12,356 bases of DNA. Origin: Propionibacteriaceae bacterium (GTDB lineage: Bacteria > Actinomycetota > Actinomycetes > Propionibacteriales > Propionibacteriaceae). A program made the translations under genes and the position numbers. This document shows, one piece after another, positions 6,008 through 11,847 of this stretch (the first letter of the stretch is position 1; every line of letters begins with the position of its first letter). Where the stretch lies: positions 1 to 12,356 of the forward strand of contig JAGQUI010000036.1 of NCBI GenBank assembly GCA_020438595.1, in the 5' to 3' direction. The notes beneath the pieces were generated by a model. The model saw only the letters and a program-made list of their open reading frames with translations, ran no database searches and had not been told where the DNA came from.

Positions 6008-7501
6008 ATGGCGAACCCTGGCACGACTTCGGCAGATCCTGCCCCGAAGACGAATACGACCCTTGACGGCTGGTTCGAGATCACCAAGCGTGGCTCGACG
6101 ATCGGACGAGAGGTCCGTGGTGGCCTGGTGACCTTCTTCACCATGGCCTACATCATCGTTCTCAACCCGCTGATCATCGGGACCGTGCCCGACAAGGACG
6201 GCAACCTGATCACCGGCATGCCGATCGCGGACGCGGCGAACATCCCGGTCTCGATCGCGATGGTGGCTGCGGCGACCGCCCTGATCGCGGGCATCATGAC
6301 GATCATCATGGGCGTCTACGGACGCTTCCCGATCGCGATCGCGACCGGCCTGGGCCTGAACGCCCTGCTGGCCTACACGATCGCGCCGAAGATGACCTGG
6401 CCGCAGGCCATGGGCCTGATCGTCTGGGAAGGCATCCTGATCACGATCCTGGTGCTCACCGGGTTCCGGAAGGCCGTGTTCAACGCGGTGCCGCGCGCGC
6501 TGCGCGCCGCGATCTCGGTCGGGATCGGCCTGTTCATCGCTTTCATCGGCCTGGTCGACGCCGGTGTGGTGCGCCCGGGCGCCGGCACCCCGGTGCAACT
6601 GGGCATCAACGGTGCCCTCGAGGGCTGGCCGATCGCGATCTTCCTGCTCGTGCTGCTCTTGCTGATCACCCTGTACGTGCGCAAGGTGAAGGGCGCGATG
6701 CTGATCGCGATCATCGCCGGCACCGTGCTCGCCGTGATCGTGGAGTCCGTGCTCGCCATCGGCGGCAAGACCGACGACAACCCGGCCGGCTGGATGCTGA
6801 ACGTGCCGGCGATGGGCGAGTTCCACGCCCCGAACCTCGGCCTGCTCGGCCGGGTGGACATGATCGGCGGCTTCACCTCCGCGGCCGGAGCGGGCGCGCT
6901 GCTCGGCATCGTGCTGCTGGTCTTCTCGCTGCTGCTCAGCGACTTCTTCGACACCATGGGCACGATCGTCGCCGTCGGTGCCGAGGGCGACATGCTCGGT
7001 GAGGACGGCAACCCGCCGCACACCCAGGAGATCCTGCTGGTGGACTCGGTGGCCGCGATCGCGGGTGGCCTCGGCTCGGTGTCGTCCAACACCTCCTACA
7101 TCGAGTCGGCGGCCGGTGTCGGCGAGGGCGCGCGTACCGGCATCGCGTCCATCGTCACCGGCATCGCGTTCCTGCTCAGCCTGTTCCTGGCGCCGCTGGT
7201 GAACATGGTTCCCTCCGAGGCGGCCGCCCCAGCACTGTTCTTCGTCGGCTTCCTGATGATGTCGCAGGTCGTGCATGTCGACTGGGAGGACCCGGAGGAG
7301 GGCATCCCGGCGTTCCTGACCATGGTGCTGATGCCGTTCACCTACTCGATCACCACCGGGATCGGTGCGGGCTTCATCGCGTTCGCGGTGATCAAGCTGA
7401 TCCGGGGCAAGGGCAAGGAGGTGCACCCGCTGATGTACGGCGTGGCGGTCGCCTTCGTCCTCTACTTCGCACAGGGGATCATCGCCAGCCTGATCGGCTG
7501 A
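6008..7501 (+). CDS. NCS2 family purine permease (AzgA/PbuG-like)
   Basis: 497-residue inner-membrane nucleobase/proton symporter, predicted to take up adenine, guanine or hypoxanthine. Family signatures are ATGLGLNALLAY (112-123) in TM3, SDFFDTMGT (311-319) in TM8 and SSNTSYIESAAGV (359-371) in TM10, plus EGIPAFLT (431-438). These belong to the COG2252 branch rather than the uracil/xanthine branch. About 12-14 hydrophobic segments fill the protein, with a short polar N-terminus of about 35 residues. The length is a little above typical (430-480), with extra residues in the first loop (PDKDGNLIT) and around 252-275. The ATG at 6008 is fixed by the -10 element 6 nt upstream (leaderless). The stop sits inside the ribosome site of a following relic gene, suggesting a former downstream partner. 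Confidence 0.95.
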   Translation: MANPGTTSADPAPKTNTTLDGWFEITKRGSTIGREVRGGLVTFFTMAYIIVLNPLIIGTVPDKDGNLITGMPIADAANIPVSIAMVAAATALIAGIMTIIMGVYGRFPIAIATGLGLNALLAYTIAPKMTWPQAMGLIVWEGILITILVLTGFRKAVFNAVPRALRAAISVGIGLFIAFIGLVDAGVVRPGAGTPVQLGINGALEGWPIAIFLLVLLLLITLYVRKVKGAMLIAIIAGTVLAVIVESVLAIGGKTDDNPAGWMLNVPAMGEFHAPNLGLLGRVDMIGGFTSAAGAGALLGIVLLVFSLLLSDFFDTMGTIVAVGAEGDMLGEDGNPPHTQEILLVDSVAAIAGGLGSVSSNTSYIESAAGVGEGARTGIASIVTGIAFLLSLFLAPLVNMVPSEAAAPALFFVGFLMMSQVVHVDWEDPEEGIPAFLTMVLMPFTYSITTGIGAGFIAFAVIKLIRGKGKEVHPLMYGVAVAFVLYFAQGIIASLIG

Positions 7502-7511
7502 GGACGACCCC

Positions 7512-7652
7512 AGGACCTCGATCGCGGTCCTCGGTGCCGGCGTGATGGCCTCTGCGCTCACCATGCCGGCCCGGGACAACGGGCACGAGGTGGCCAGGGA
7601 CGGGAGCACGGACGTGCCGTTCGAGCGCTTCTTCGGCGGCGAACCGGTGTAG
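7512..7652 (+). pseudogene. Relic of an NAD-dependent dehydrogenase, probably glycerol-3-phosphate dehydrogenase (GpsA-like)
   Basis: This 47-codon stretch reads TSIAVLGAGVMASAL then TMPARDNGHEV, a typical beta-alpha-beta Rossmann start with GAGVMxSA, followed directly by DVPFERFFGGEPV and a TAG at 7650. The front looks like the N-terminus, and the tail like the extreme C-terminus, of a GpsA-type protein that would normally be about 330 residues, so roughly 850 bp appear lost near 7593-7611. AGG at 7512-7514 lies just where the ATG should be, 7 nt after GAGGA (7500-7504), as if the start codon mutated by one base. No product is expected. The dehydrogenase type is my reading of the motif; another Rossmann reductase is possible. 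Confidence 0.55.
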
Positions 7653-7690
7653 CCGGTCCGCGGATGCGGCACAGTGGCATCATCCGAGGC

Positions 7691-7697
7691 GAGGAGG
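7691..7697 (+). promoter_or_regulatory. Strong Shine-Dalgarno site for the glycosyltransferase
   Basis: GAGGAGG ends 6 nt before the GTG at 7704 and decides that start over the in-frame GTG at 7674, which has no ribosome site. The next 7 codons encode VKVLLMS, the normal first strand of the GT-B fold. Confidence 0.7.
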
Positions 7698-7703
7698 CCG
7701 GCG

Positions 7704-8987
7704 GTGAAGGTCCTGCTGATGTCGATCGGCACCCGAGGCGACTGCGAGCCGTTCCTCGGGGTCGGCGGGCTGCTGCGCGAGCGCGGCGTCGACGTGGTCT
7801 GCGCGTTTCCCGAGCAGTACCGGGCACTCGCGGAGGACGCCGGGTTCGCGTTCCGGTCGCTGGGCGCGGAGTTCCTCGACCTGCTGCACAGCGAGGCGGG
7901 CCGGCTGGCGATGGGCAGCGGGAAGGGCGGCCTGGAGAAGCTGCGCGCCACCCTGGCCGTGAGCCGCAGGGCGATCCCGATCCAGGAGGGCATGATCGAC
8001 CTCCAGCACGAGATCGTCACTGAGGTCGAACCGGACGTGATCGTGTTCCACTCGAAGGTGACCTACCCGGTGCCGTGGAGCCTGGCGACGGGCGGGCGGA
8101 TCGTGCTGCTCTCCACGGTGCCGTGCCTGTTCCACGAGGTGGCCGGACGCCCGAACGTCGGGATCAGCGTGAACCTGGGACCGCTGAACCCGCTGACCTA
8201 CCGACTGGTCACGTTCGCGACCTCGATGGCGGTGAGGACGGCGGCGAAGCGGTACTTCCCCCGGCAGTTCACCCGGCGCCGGATCGGGCAGGAGCTGCTC
8301 CGGATGCCGATCGCGTACGGGGTGTCAACGGCGCTGTTCCCGCGTCCGTCCGACTGGCCGGCGAACGCGATCGTGGCCGGCTTCCAGGAGCGCGACCAGG
8401 CGTCCGGCTTCATCCCGGAACCGGCGCTGGCGGAGTTCCTCGCGGCGCACGACAAGGTGCTGTTCGTGACCTTCGGCAGCATGGTGAACTCCGATCCCGC
8501 GGGGAAGACGGCCCTGTTCGCCAGGGTGCTGGCCGGGCTGGGCATCCCCGCGGTGGTCAACACCTCCGGCGGCGGGTTCGCCGTCCCCGACGGGTTCGAC
8601 CGCTCGATGCTGTACTTCACCGACTCGGTGCCCTACGACTGGGCGTTCCCGCGGATGTACGCGGTGGTGCACCATGGCGGCGCGGGCACGACCCACTCGG
8701 CGCTGCGGGCCGGCTGCGCGACGATGGCCGTCCCGCACGCCGCCGACCAGCCGCTGTGGGACGACCTGATCGCGGCTTCCGGGGCCGGACCGCACGGCAT
8801 CCCGGTCGCGAAGCTGCGCGAGGACGTGCTCACCGACCGGCTGCGGGACCTGTTCACCAACCCCGGCTACCGGGCCGCCGCCGAACGGATCGCCGCCGAG
8901 ATGGCCCGGGAGGACCACGCCGACGAGCTGTTCCGGTTCATCACCGGTGACGCCGACGCTAGCCCCGGAGCGCCATCTGCTCGGTGA
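7704..8987 (+). CDS. GT1-type glycosyltransferase (UGT/GtfB-like, nucleotide-sugar dependent)
   Basis: 427-residue cytoplasmic or membrane-associated GT-B enzyme predicted to move a sugar from a nucleotide donor to a small or lipid acceptor. The N-terminal domain opens with VKVLLMSIGTRGDCEPFL; D13 is at the position of the catalytic Asp in GtfB-type antibiotic glycosyltransferases. The C-terminal donor domain begins near KVLFVTFGSM and carries the UGT signature HHGGAGTTHSALRAG (H323 onward) and HAADQPLWDD. Length is usual for the family. No TM helix or signal peptide is seen. Sterol, macrolide and glycolipid glycosyltransferases share these motifs, so the acceptor is unknown, and no biosynthetic partners lie nearby. 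Its 3' end overlaps a small opposite-strand gene by 29 nt. It follows a relic gene and may have its own promoter within 7653-7690, where I see no clear hexamers. Confidence 0.9.
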   Translation: MKVLLMSIGTRGDCEPFLGVGGLLRERGVDVVCAFPEQYRALAEDAGFAFRSLGAEFLDLLHSEAGRLAMGSGKGGLEKLRATLAVSRRAIPIQEGMIDLQHEIVTEVEPDVIVFHSKVTYPVPWSLATGGRIVLLSTVPCLFHEVAGRPNVGISVNLGPLNPLTYRLVTFATSMAVRTAAKRYFPRQFTRRRIGQELLRMPIAYGVSTALFPRPSDWPANAIVAGFQERDQASGFIPEPALAEFLAAHDKVLFVTFGSMVNSDPAGKTALFARVLAGLGIPAVVNTSGGGFAVPDGFDRSMLYFTDSVPYDWAFPRMYAVVHHGGAGTTHSALRAGCATMAVPHAADQPLWDDLIAASGAGPHGIPVAKLREDVLTDRLRDLFTNPGYRAAAERIAAEMAREDHADELFRFITGDADASPGAPSAR

Positions 8988-9198
8988 TCCAGCGCGCCGT
9001 CTCCCGCGGGCACGCACCTGGTTCGCTGAAGCTGACCGCGAACACGCCGGTGATTTCGGTCAGGGTCGGGACGCCGCGGAGCCCGAGGATCTCGTCCGCC
9101 TCCGCCGCGTAGGCGTCCGGTGCCGCGCCGTCCGCGATCAGGCCCACCGGGTCCGCCTCGGCCAGGATCCGGACCAGTTCGTCCCGCGAGATCGCCAT
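8959..9198 (-). CDS. Small conserved soluble protein, DUF1871-like
   Basis: 79 residues, acidic, no TM helix. The pattern LVRILAEADPVGLIADGAAPDAYAAEAD-type start and a TEITGVFAVSFSEP then RETARWITEQM end resembles the small DUF1871/YugE-like family (a DPxGV motif, a PxDEY motif and a C-terminal F-x-F); the resemblance is moderate and the function of that family is unknown to me. ATG at 9198 is supported by a TAGGCT -10 element 7 nt upstream, giving a leaderless mRNA. The TAG stop at 8959-8961 lies inside the 3' end of the convergent glycosyltransferase gene (29-nt overlap). A longer open frame reaching 9708 covers opposite-strand genes and is rejected. Confidence 0.68.
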   Translation of the reverse strand: MAISRDELVRILAEADPVGLIADGAAPDAYAAEADEILGLRGVPTLTEITGVFAVSFSEPGACPRETARWITEQMALRG

Positions 9199-9205
9199 GG
9201 GGCAG

Positions 9206-9211
9206 AGCCTA
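9206..9211 (-). promoter_or_regulatory. -10 element TAGGCT, leaderless start for the 79-residue gene
   Basis: Minus-strand TAGGCT is followed by CTGCCCC (7 nt) and ATG at 9198. It is the same hexamer as the candidate upstream of cspB. Confidence 0.5.
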
Positions 9212-9233
9212 GGAGACGACGGGCCAGGGCGGG

Positions 9234-9416
9234 TCAGGAGGCCAGCGACCGGAACAGGTCGTAGACCATCCAGGCCGGCCAGAACAGGCCCTGGACCACC
9301 GCCAGCAGGTACTCCCAGAACGTCTGGGCCTGCTGGAAGAACCACACCCAGGCACCGAAGATGCCCAGCGAGTACAGCGCGCCACCGCCGGCCGCACCCG
9401 CGTTCCTGTTGCTCAT
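9234..9416 (-). CDS. Small two-TM membrane protein of unknown function
   Basis: 60 residues: a polar start (MSNRNAG) and two hydrophobic helices at about 12-28 and 33-55, rich in Trp and Phe (GAWVWFF, FWEYLL, LFWPAWMVY). The pattern of a glycine-rich first helix, an aromatic turn and WPAxxVYxxF is seen in short membrane proteins of many bacteria that have no assigned role. ATG at 9416 is preferred to GTG at 9419 because AAGGGTG lies 7 nt before the ATG. It is upstream of, and on the same strand as, the 79-residue gene with a 35-bp gap that holds the latter's own promoter. Coding potential is supported by the hydrophobic pattern and ribosome site only. Confidence 0.66.
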   Translation of the reverse strand: MSNRNAGAAGGGALYSLGIFGAWVWFFQQAQTFWEYLLAVVQGLFWPAWMVYDLFRSLAS

Positions 9417-9423
9417 CACGGAT

Positions 9424-9430
9424 CACCCTT
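9424..9430 (-). promoter_or_regulatory. Shine-Dalgarno site AAGGGTG for the 60-residue protein
   Basis: On the minus strand AAGGGTG precedes the ATG at 9416 by 7 nt, which fixes the ATG rather than the adjacent GTG as start. Confidence 0.5.
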
Positions 9431-9456
9431 CGTGAGTCTGCACGTCCGATGCCTCC

Positions 9457-9732
9457 ATGGAACCACGATGGGGCATCTCCGGTGGCAACTCCGCCTACGA
9501 GTCGGCCACGGGCCGGGCGTTCACGGTGAGGCACGTTCCCCGCTGGGTGCTGGGGCTCGGCTCGCGCGTGCTGGCCCGGATCCGGCCGACGCTGGCGTCC
9601 GCGATGGGCATGGCCCTCTACTTCGACACGCAGCCCTCGACCTGGGACGACACGGCGCTGCGGGCGATCGGCATCGAGCCGCGCGCGGCAACCGCCTTCA
9701 TCCGGCAACAGGTGGCCGCACCGGCGACCTGA
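9457..9732 (+). CDS. C-terminal fragment of an SDR/NmrA-like NAD(P)-binding protein
   Basis: 91 residues whose segment ATGRAFTVRHVPRWVLGLGS, then a MGMALYFDTQPSTWDD motif and a final ALRAIGIEPRAATAFI, looks like the last third of atypical short-chain dehydrogenases (NmrA/epimerase type), in which a substrate-binding subdomain ends with DTxPSTWDD and a GIxP motif. The N-terminal Rossmann domain with its GxxGxxG motif, about 200 residues, is absent, and a TGA lies at 9433-9435 in the same frame. No ribosome site precedes the ATG at 9457 and the space upstream is taken by the opposite-strand 60-residue gene. It is most likely a truncated relic, though a short product cannot be excluded. Its TGA is 6 bp from the stop of the convergent ABC permease. 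Confidence 0.55.
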   Translation: MEPRWGISGGNSAYESATGRAFTVRHVPRWVLGLGSRVLARIRPTLASAMGMALYFDTQPSTWDDTALRAIGIEPRAATAFIRQQVAAPAT

Positions 9733-9738
9733 CCCGGG

Positions 9739-11847
9739 TCACTCCTGGTGCAGGGCGGCGACCACGTCCAGCTTCGCCGCGGACCGCGCCGGGCCCAGCG
9801 CGGCGAGCACGCCGAAGGTGACTCCGACCACGACCGTGGCGGTCAGGCCCGACCACGGGAACTCATACGGCATCTCCCAGCCGAGCCCGCGCATCGCCGC
9901 GACCAGGGCGTAGCCCAGCCAGAGCCCTGCGATCGCGCCGAAGCCGGTGCCGATCACGCTCAGCAGCAGCGACTCCGCCATCACCATCCGCCGGATCTGC
10001 CGCCGGGTGGCCCCGACCGCCCGCAGCATCCCGATCTCGCGGGTGCGGGCGAGCACGCTGATCGCCAGCGTGTTCACCAGCGCGAGCAGGGACGGCAGCG
10101 CCAGCGCGGCCACCAGCACGTCGAAGATCACGATCGTGGAGTCGAAGGTCTTCATCTGCTCGGCCCGCCACGACTCCGACTCGTACAGCCGGAACGCCGG
10201 GTAGTCGGCCACCACCTTCGCCAGCAGGGCCCTGGTCGTGTCCGCGTCCGCACCCGCCGTCCGGTTCGCCATCACGAGCACGTCGGAGGTCGCGTTGAAG
10301 TCGCGCTCCAGGTTCGCCTGGGAGGTGTACAGCGTGGACAGCTTGGCGTTCAGGTAGTCGTTGCCGATCCCGGCCAGGTGGTAGGTGCGCTGCCCGTTCG
10401 GGGTGTCCAGCAGCACGGCCTGGCCCACCTCGAGGTTGTGCTGGGTGGCGTAGATGCCGTTCGCGATCAGCCAGCGTCCCGAGTCGAGCAGGGTGACCGC
10501 CGCGTCGGAGGAACCGGTGTTCCAGTCGAAGTCGGCCACGCTCAGGTAGGTCTCAGGGTCGATCCCGAACACCTGTACGTCGCCCCCGTCCGAGCTCGCC
10601 TGCGCCAGCCGCAGCGTCGACACCGCGCCGATGCCGGGGACGGCCCGCACCTGCGCCGCGAACTGCGGCCCTGCGGCGACGTTGCCCTGGCCGAGGATGA
10701 TCGACTGCGGGATCAGCAGGTAGTCCGAGGACAGCGACTTGTCCAGATAGCTGGTGAAGCCGGCGAAGATCGAGGTGACCATGCTGATCGTCGCCACGAT
10801 GGAGGCCAGCCCGAGCATCACCGCGGTGACCGTGATGCCGCTGCGTCCCGGGTTGCGCTGCAGGTTGCTGCGGGCGATCGCGCCCTCGCGGGAGAACAGC
10901 ACCTCCAGCGGGTGGGACGCCCACTCCGCGATCGGGTTCACCACCGCCGGGGCCACCATCGCGAAGCCGATCAGGAACACCACCGCGCCGAACCCGATCA
11001 GGTTCGACGACCCGGTGGTCAGGCCGAACAGGGACGCCACCACCAGGCCCGCGCCGATCCAGGCCCGCCGGCCGACCCGGCGCTCGTACACCTCGCCGAG
11101 CTGGGGACGCATCGCCTCCAGGGGGGTCACCCGTCCGGCCGCCCGGGCGGGCAGCACCGCGGCGGCCACGGTCACGCCCACCCCGAGCAGGATCGAGGTG
11201 ACCCACGTGGCCGGGGTGAACACCGGCCCGCCGATCTGGATGTGGATGAACGACTCGACGATCGGCGCCATCGCCATGAAGTAGCCCCAGGCCATGGCCC
11301 AGCCCGCGACGATGCCGAGCCCGGTGCCGAGGATGCCCTGGAACAGCGACTCGGCCAGGAAAAGGCGCATGATGGTGCCCCGGCGCGCCCCGACCGCGCG
11401 CAGCATGCCGATGTCGCGGCGCCGTTCGGCCACCACGGTGCGGAACGAGTTCGCGATGATGAACCCGGCCGTGGCCAGGGCGAAGACGCCGAACATGTTG
11501 AACGCCACCTGGGCGGTCTGCAGGGAGGCGAGCAGGGTGGACTCGGTGGACAGCCCACCCACCCGGTAGTCCGGGCCGAGGGCCGCCGCCACCTCCTGCT
11601 CGACCTGCGTGCGGTCCGCGCCCGGCGCGAAGGCGGCCTCCACCTGGGTGATCCGGGTGCCGAGCCCGAGCAACTGCTGCGCCGCGGGCAGCGTGACGAA
11701 GACCTGCTCCTGGCCCGGTACCGTCGCGGTGGTGAGCAGCCCGGCCACCGTGAACCGCGCGGTGCCGCCGGCCGCGGGCAGGACGAGCTGGTCGCCCAGG
11801 CAGAGGCCGAACGCGTGGCCGGTGCCCTGCTGCTGCGCGACTGCGGA
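9739..11847 (-). CDS. ABC transporter permease, FtsX/MacB-like double-domain, 5'-truncated
   Basis: The open frame runs from a stop at 11848 to TGA at 9739. The only usable start in it is GTG at 11748 (669 residues), inside the first periplasmic domain, whose preceding residues (LGDQLVLPAAGG) look genuine, so the real gene began further up. Two FtsX domains remain, each with the coupling-helix motif (RDIGMLRAVGARR near 111 and REIGMLRAVGATRR near 565, counted from 11748). Between them lie several TM helices (about 83-102, 130-155, 180-200, 230-272, 303-330), with a large periplasmic domain (about 335-530). Complete relatives are about 850 residues and start with a TM helix; roughly 150 residues are missing. 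Such permeases work with a separate ATPase in lipoprotein or peptide export; no ATPase is in the window. The upstream end meets a truncated amidohydrolase. Confidence 0.85.
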   Translation of the reverse strand, partial: SAVAQQQGTGHAFGLCLGDQLVLPAAGGTARFTVAGLLTTATVPGQEQVFVTLPAAQQLLGLGTRITQVEAAFAPGADRTQVEQEVAAALGPDYRVGGLSTESTLLASLQTAQVAFNMFGVFALATAGFIIANSFRTVVAERRRDIGMLRAVGARRGTIMRLFLAESLFQGILGTGLGIVAGWAMAWGYFMAMAPIVESFIHIQIGGPVFTPATWVTSILLGVGVTVAAAVLPARAAGRVTPLEAMRPQLGEVYERRVGRRAWIGAGLVVASLFGLTTGSSNLIGFGAVVFLIGFAMVAPAVVNPIAEWASHPLEVLFSREGAIARSNLQRNPGRSGITVTAVMLGLASIVATISMVTSIFAGFTSYLDKSLSSDYLLIPQSIILGQGNVAAGPQFAAQVRAVPGIGAVSTLRLAQASSDGGDVQVFGIDPETYLSVADFDWNTGSSDAAVTLLDSGRWLIANGIYATQHNLEVGQAVLLDTPNGQRTYHLAGIGNDYLNAKLSTLYTSQANLERDFNATSDVLVMANRTAGADADTTRALLAKVVADYPAFRLYESESWRAEQMKTFDSTIVIFDVLVAALALPSLLALVNTLAISVLARTREIGMLRAVGATRRQIRRMVMAESLLLSVIGTGFGAIAGLWLGYALVAAMRGLGWEMPYEFPWSGLTATVVVGVTFGVLAALGPARSAAKLDVVAALHQE
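11797..11847. other. Junction where two head-to-head genes both lack their 5' ends
   Basis: Within about 50 bp the minus-strand ABC permease frame and the plus-strand amidohydrolase frame meet and overlap. Neither has a start codon, ribosome site or promoter there. The missing material would include two gene starts, a divergent promoter region and probably an ABC ATPase gene. A deletion or an assembly join is the simplest explanation. Confidence 0.65.

Noticed and set aside
6200..6720. Repeated GATCGC words in the permease gene
   Set aside because: They come from frequent ATC-GCG codon pairs in a hydrophobic protein, not a structured repeat.
7512..7531. Inverted repeat AGGACC-N8-GGTCCT after the permease as a terminator
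   Set aside because: It has no T tract and coincides with codons of the relic dehydrogenase N-terminus, so it is probably chance.
5960..8020. 686-codon minus-strand open frame across the purine permease
   Set aside because: It spans several real genes in antisense, is Asp/His/Arg/Gln-rich without domains, and the permease signatures on the plus strand are unmistakable.
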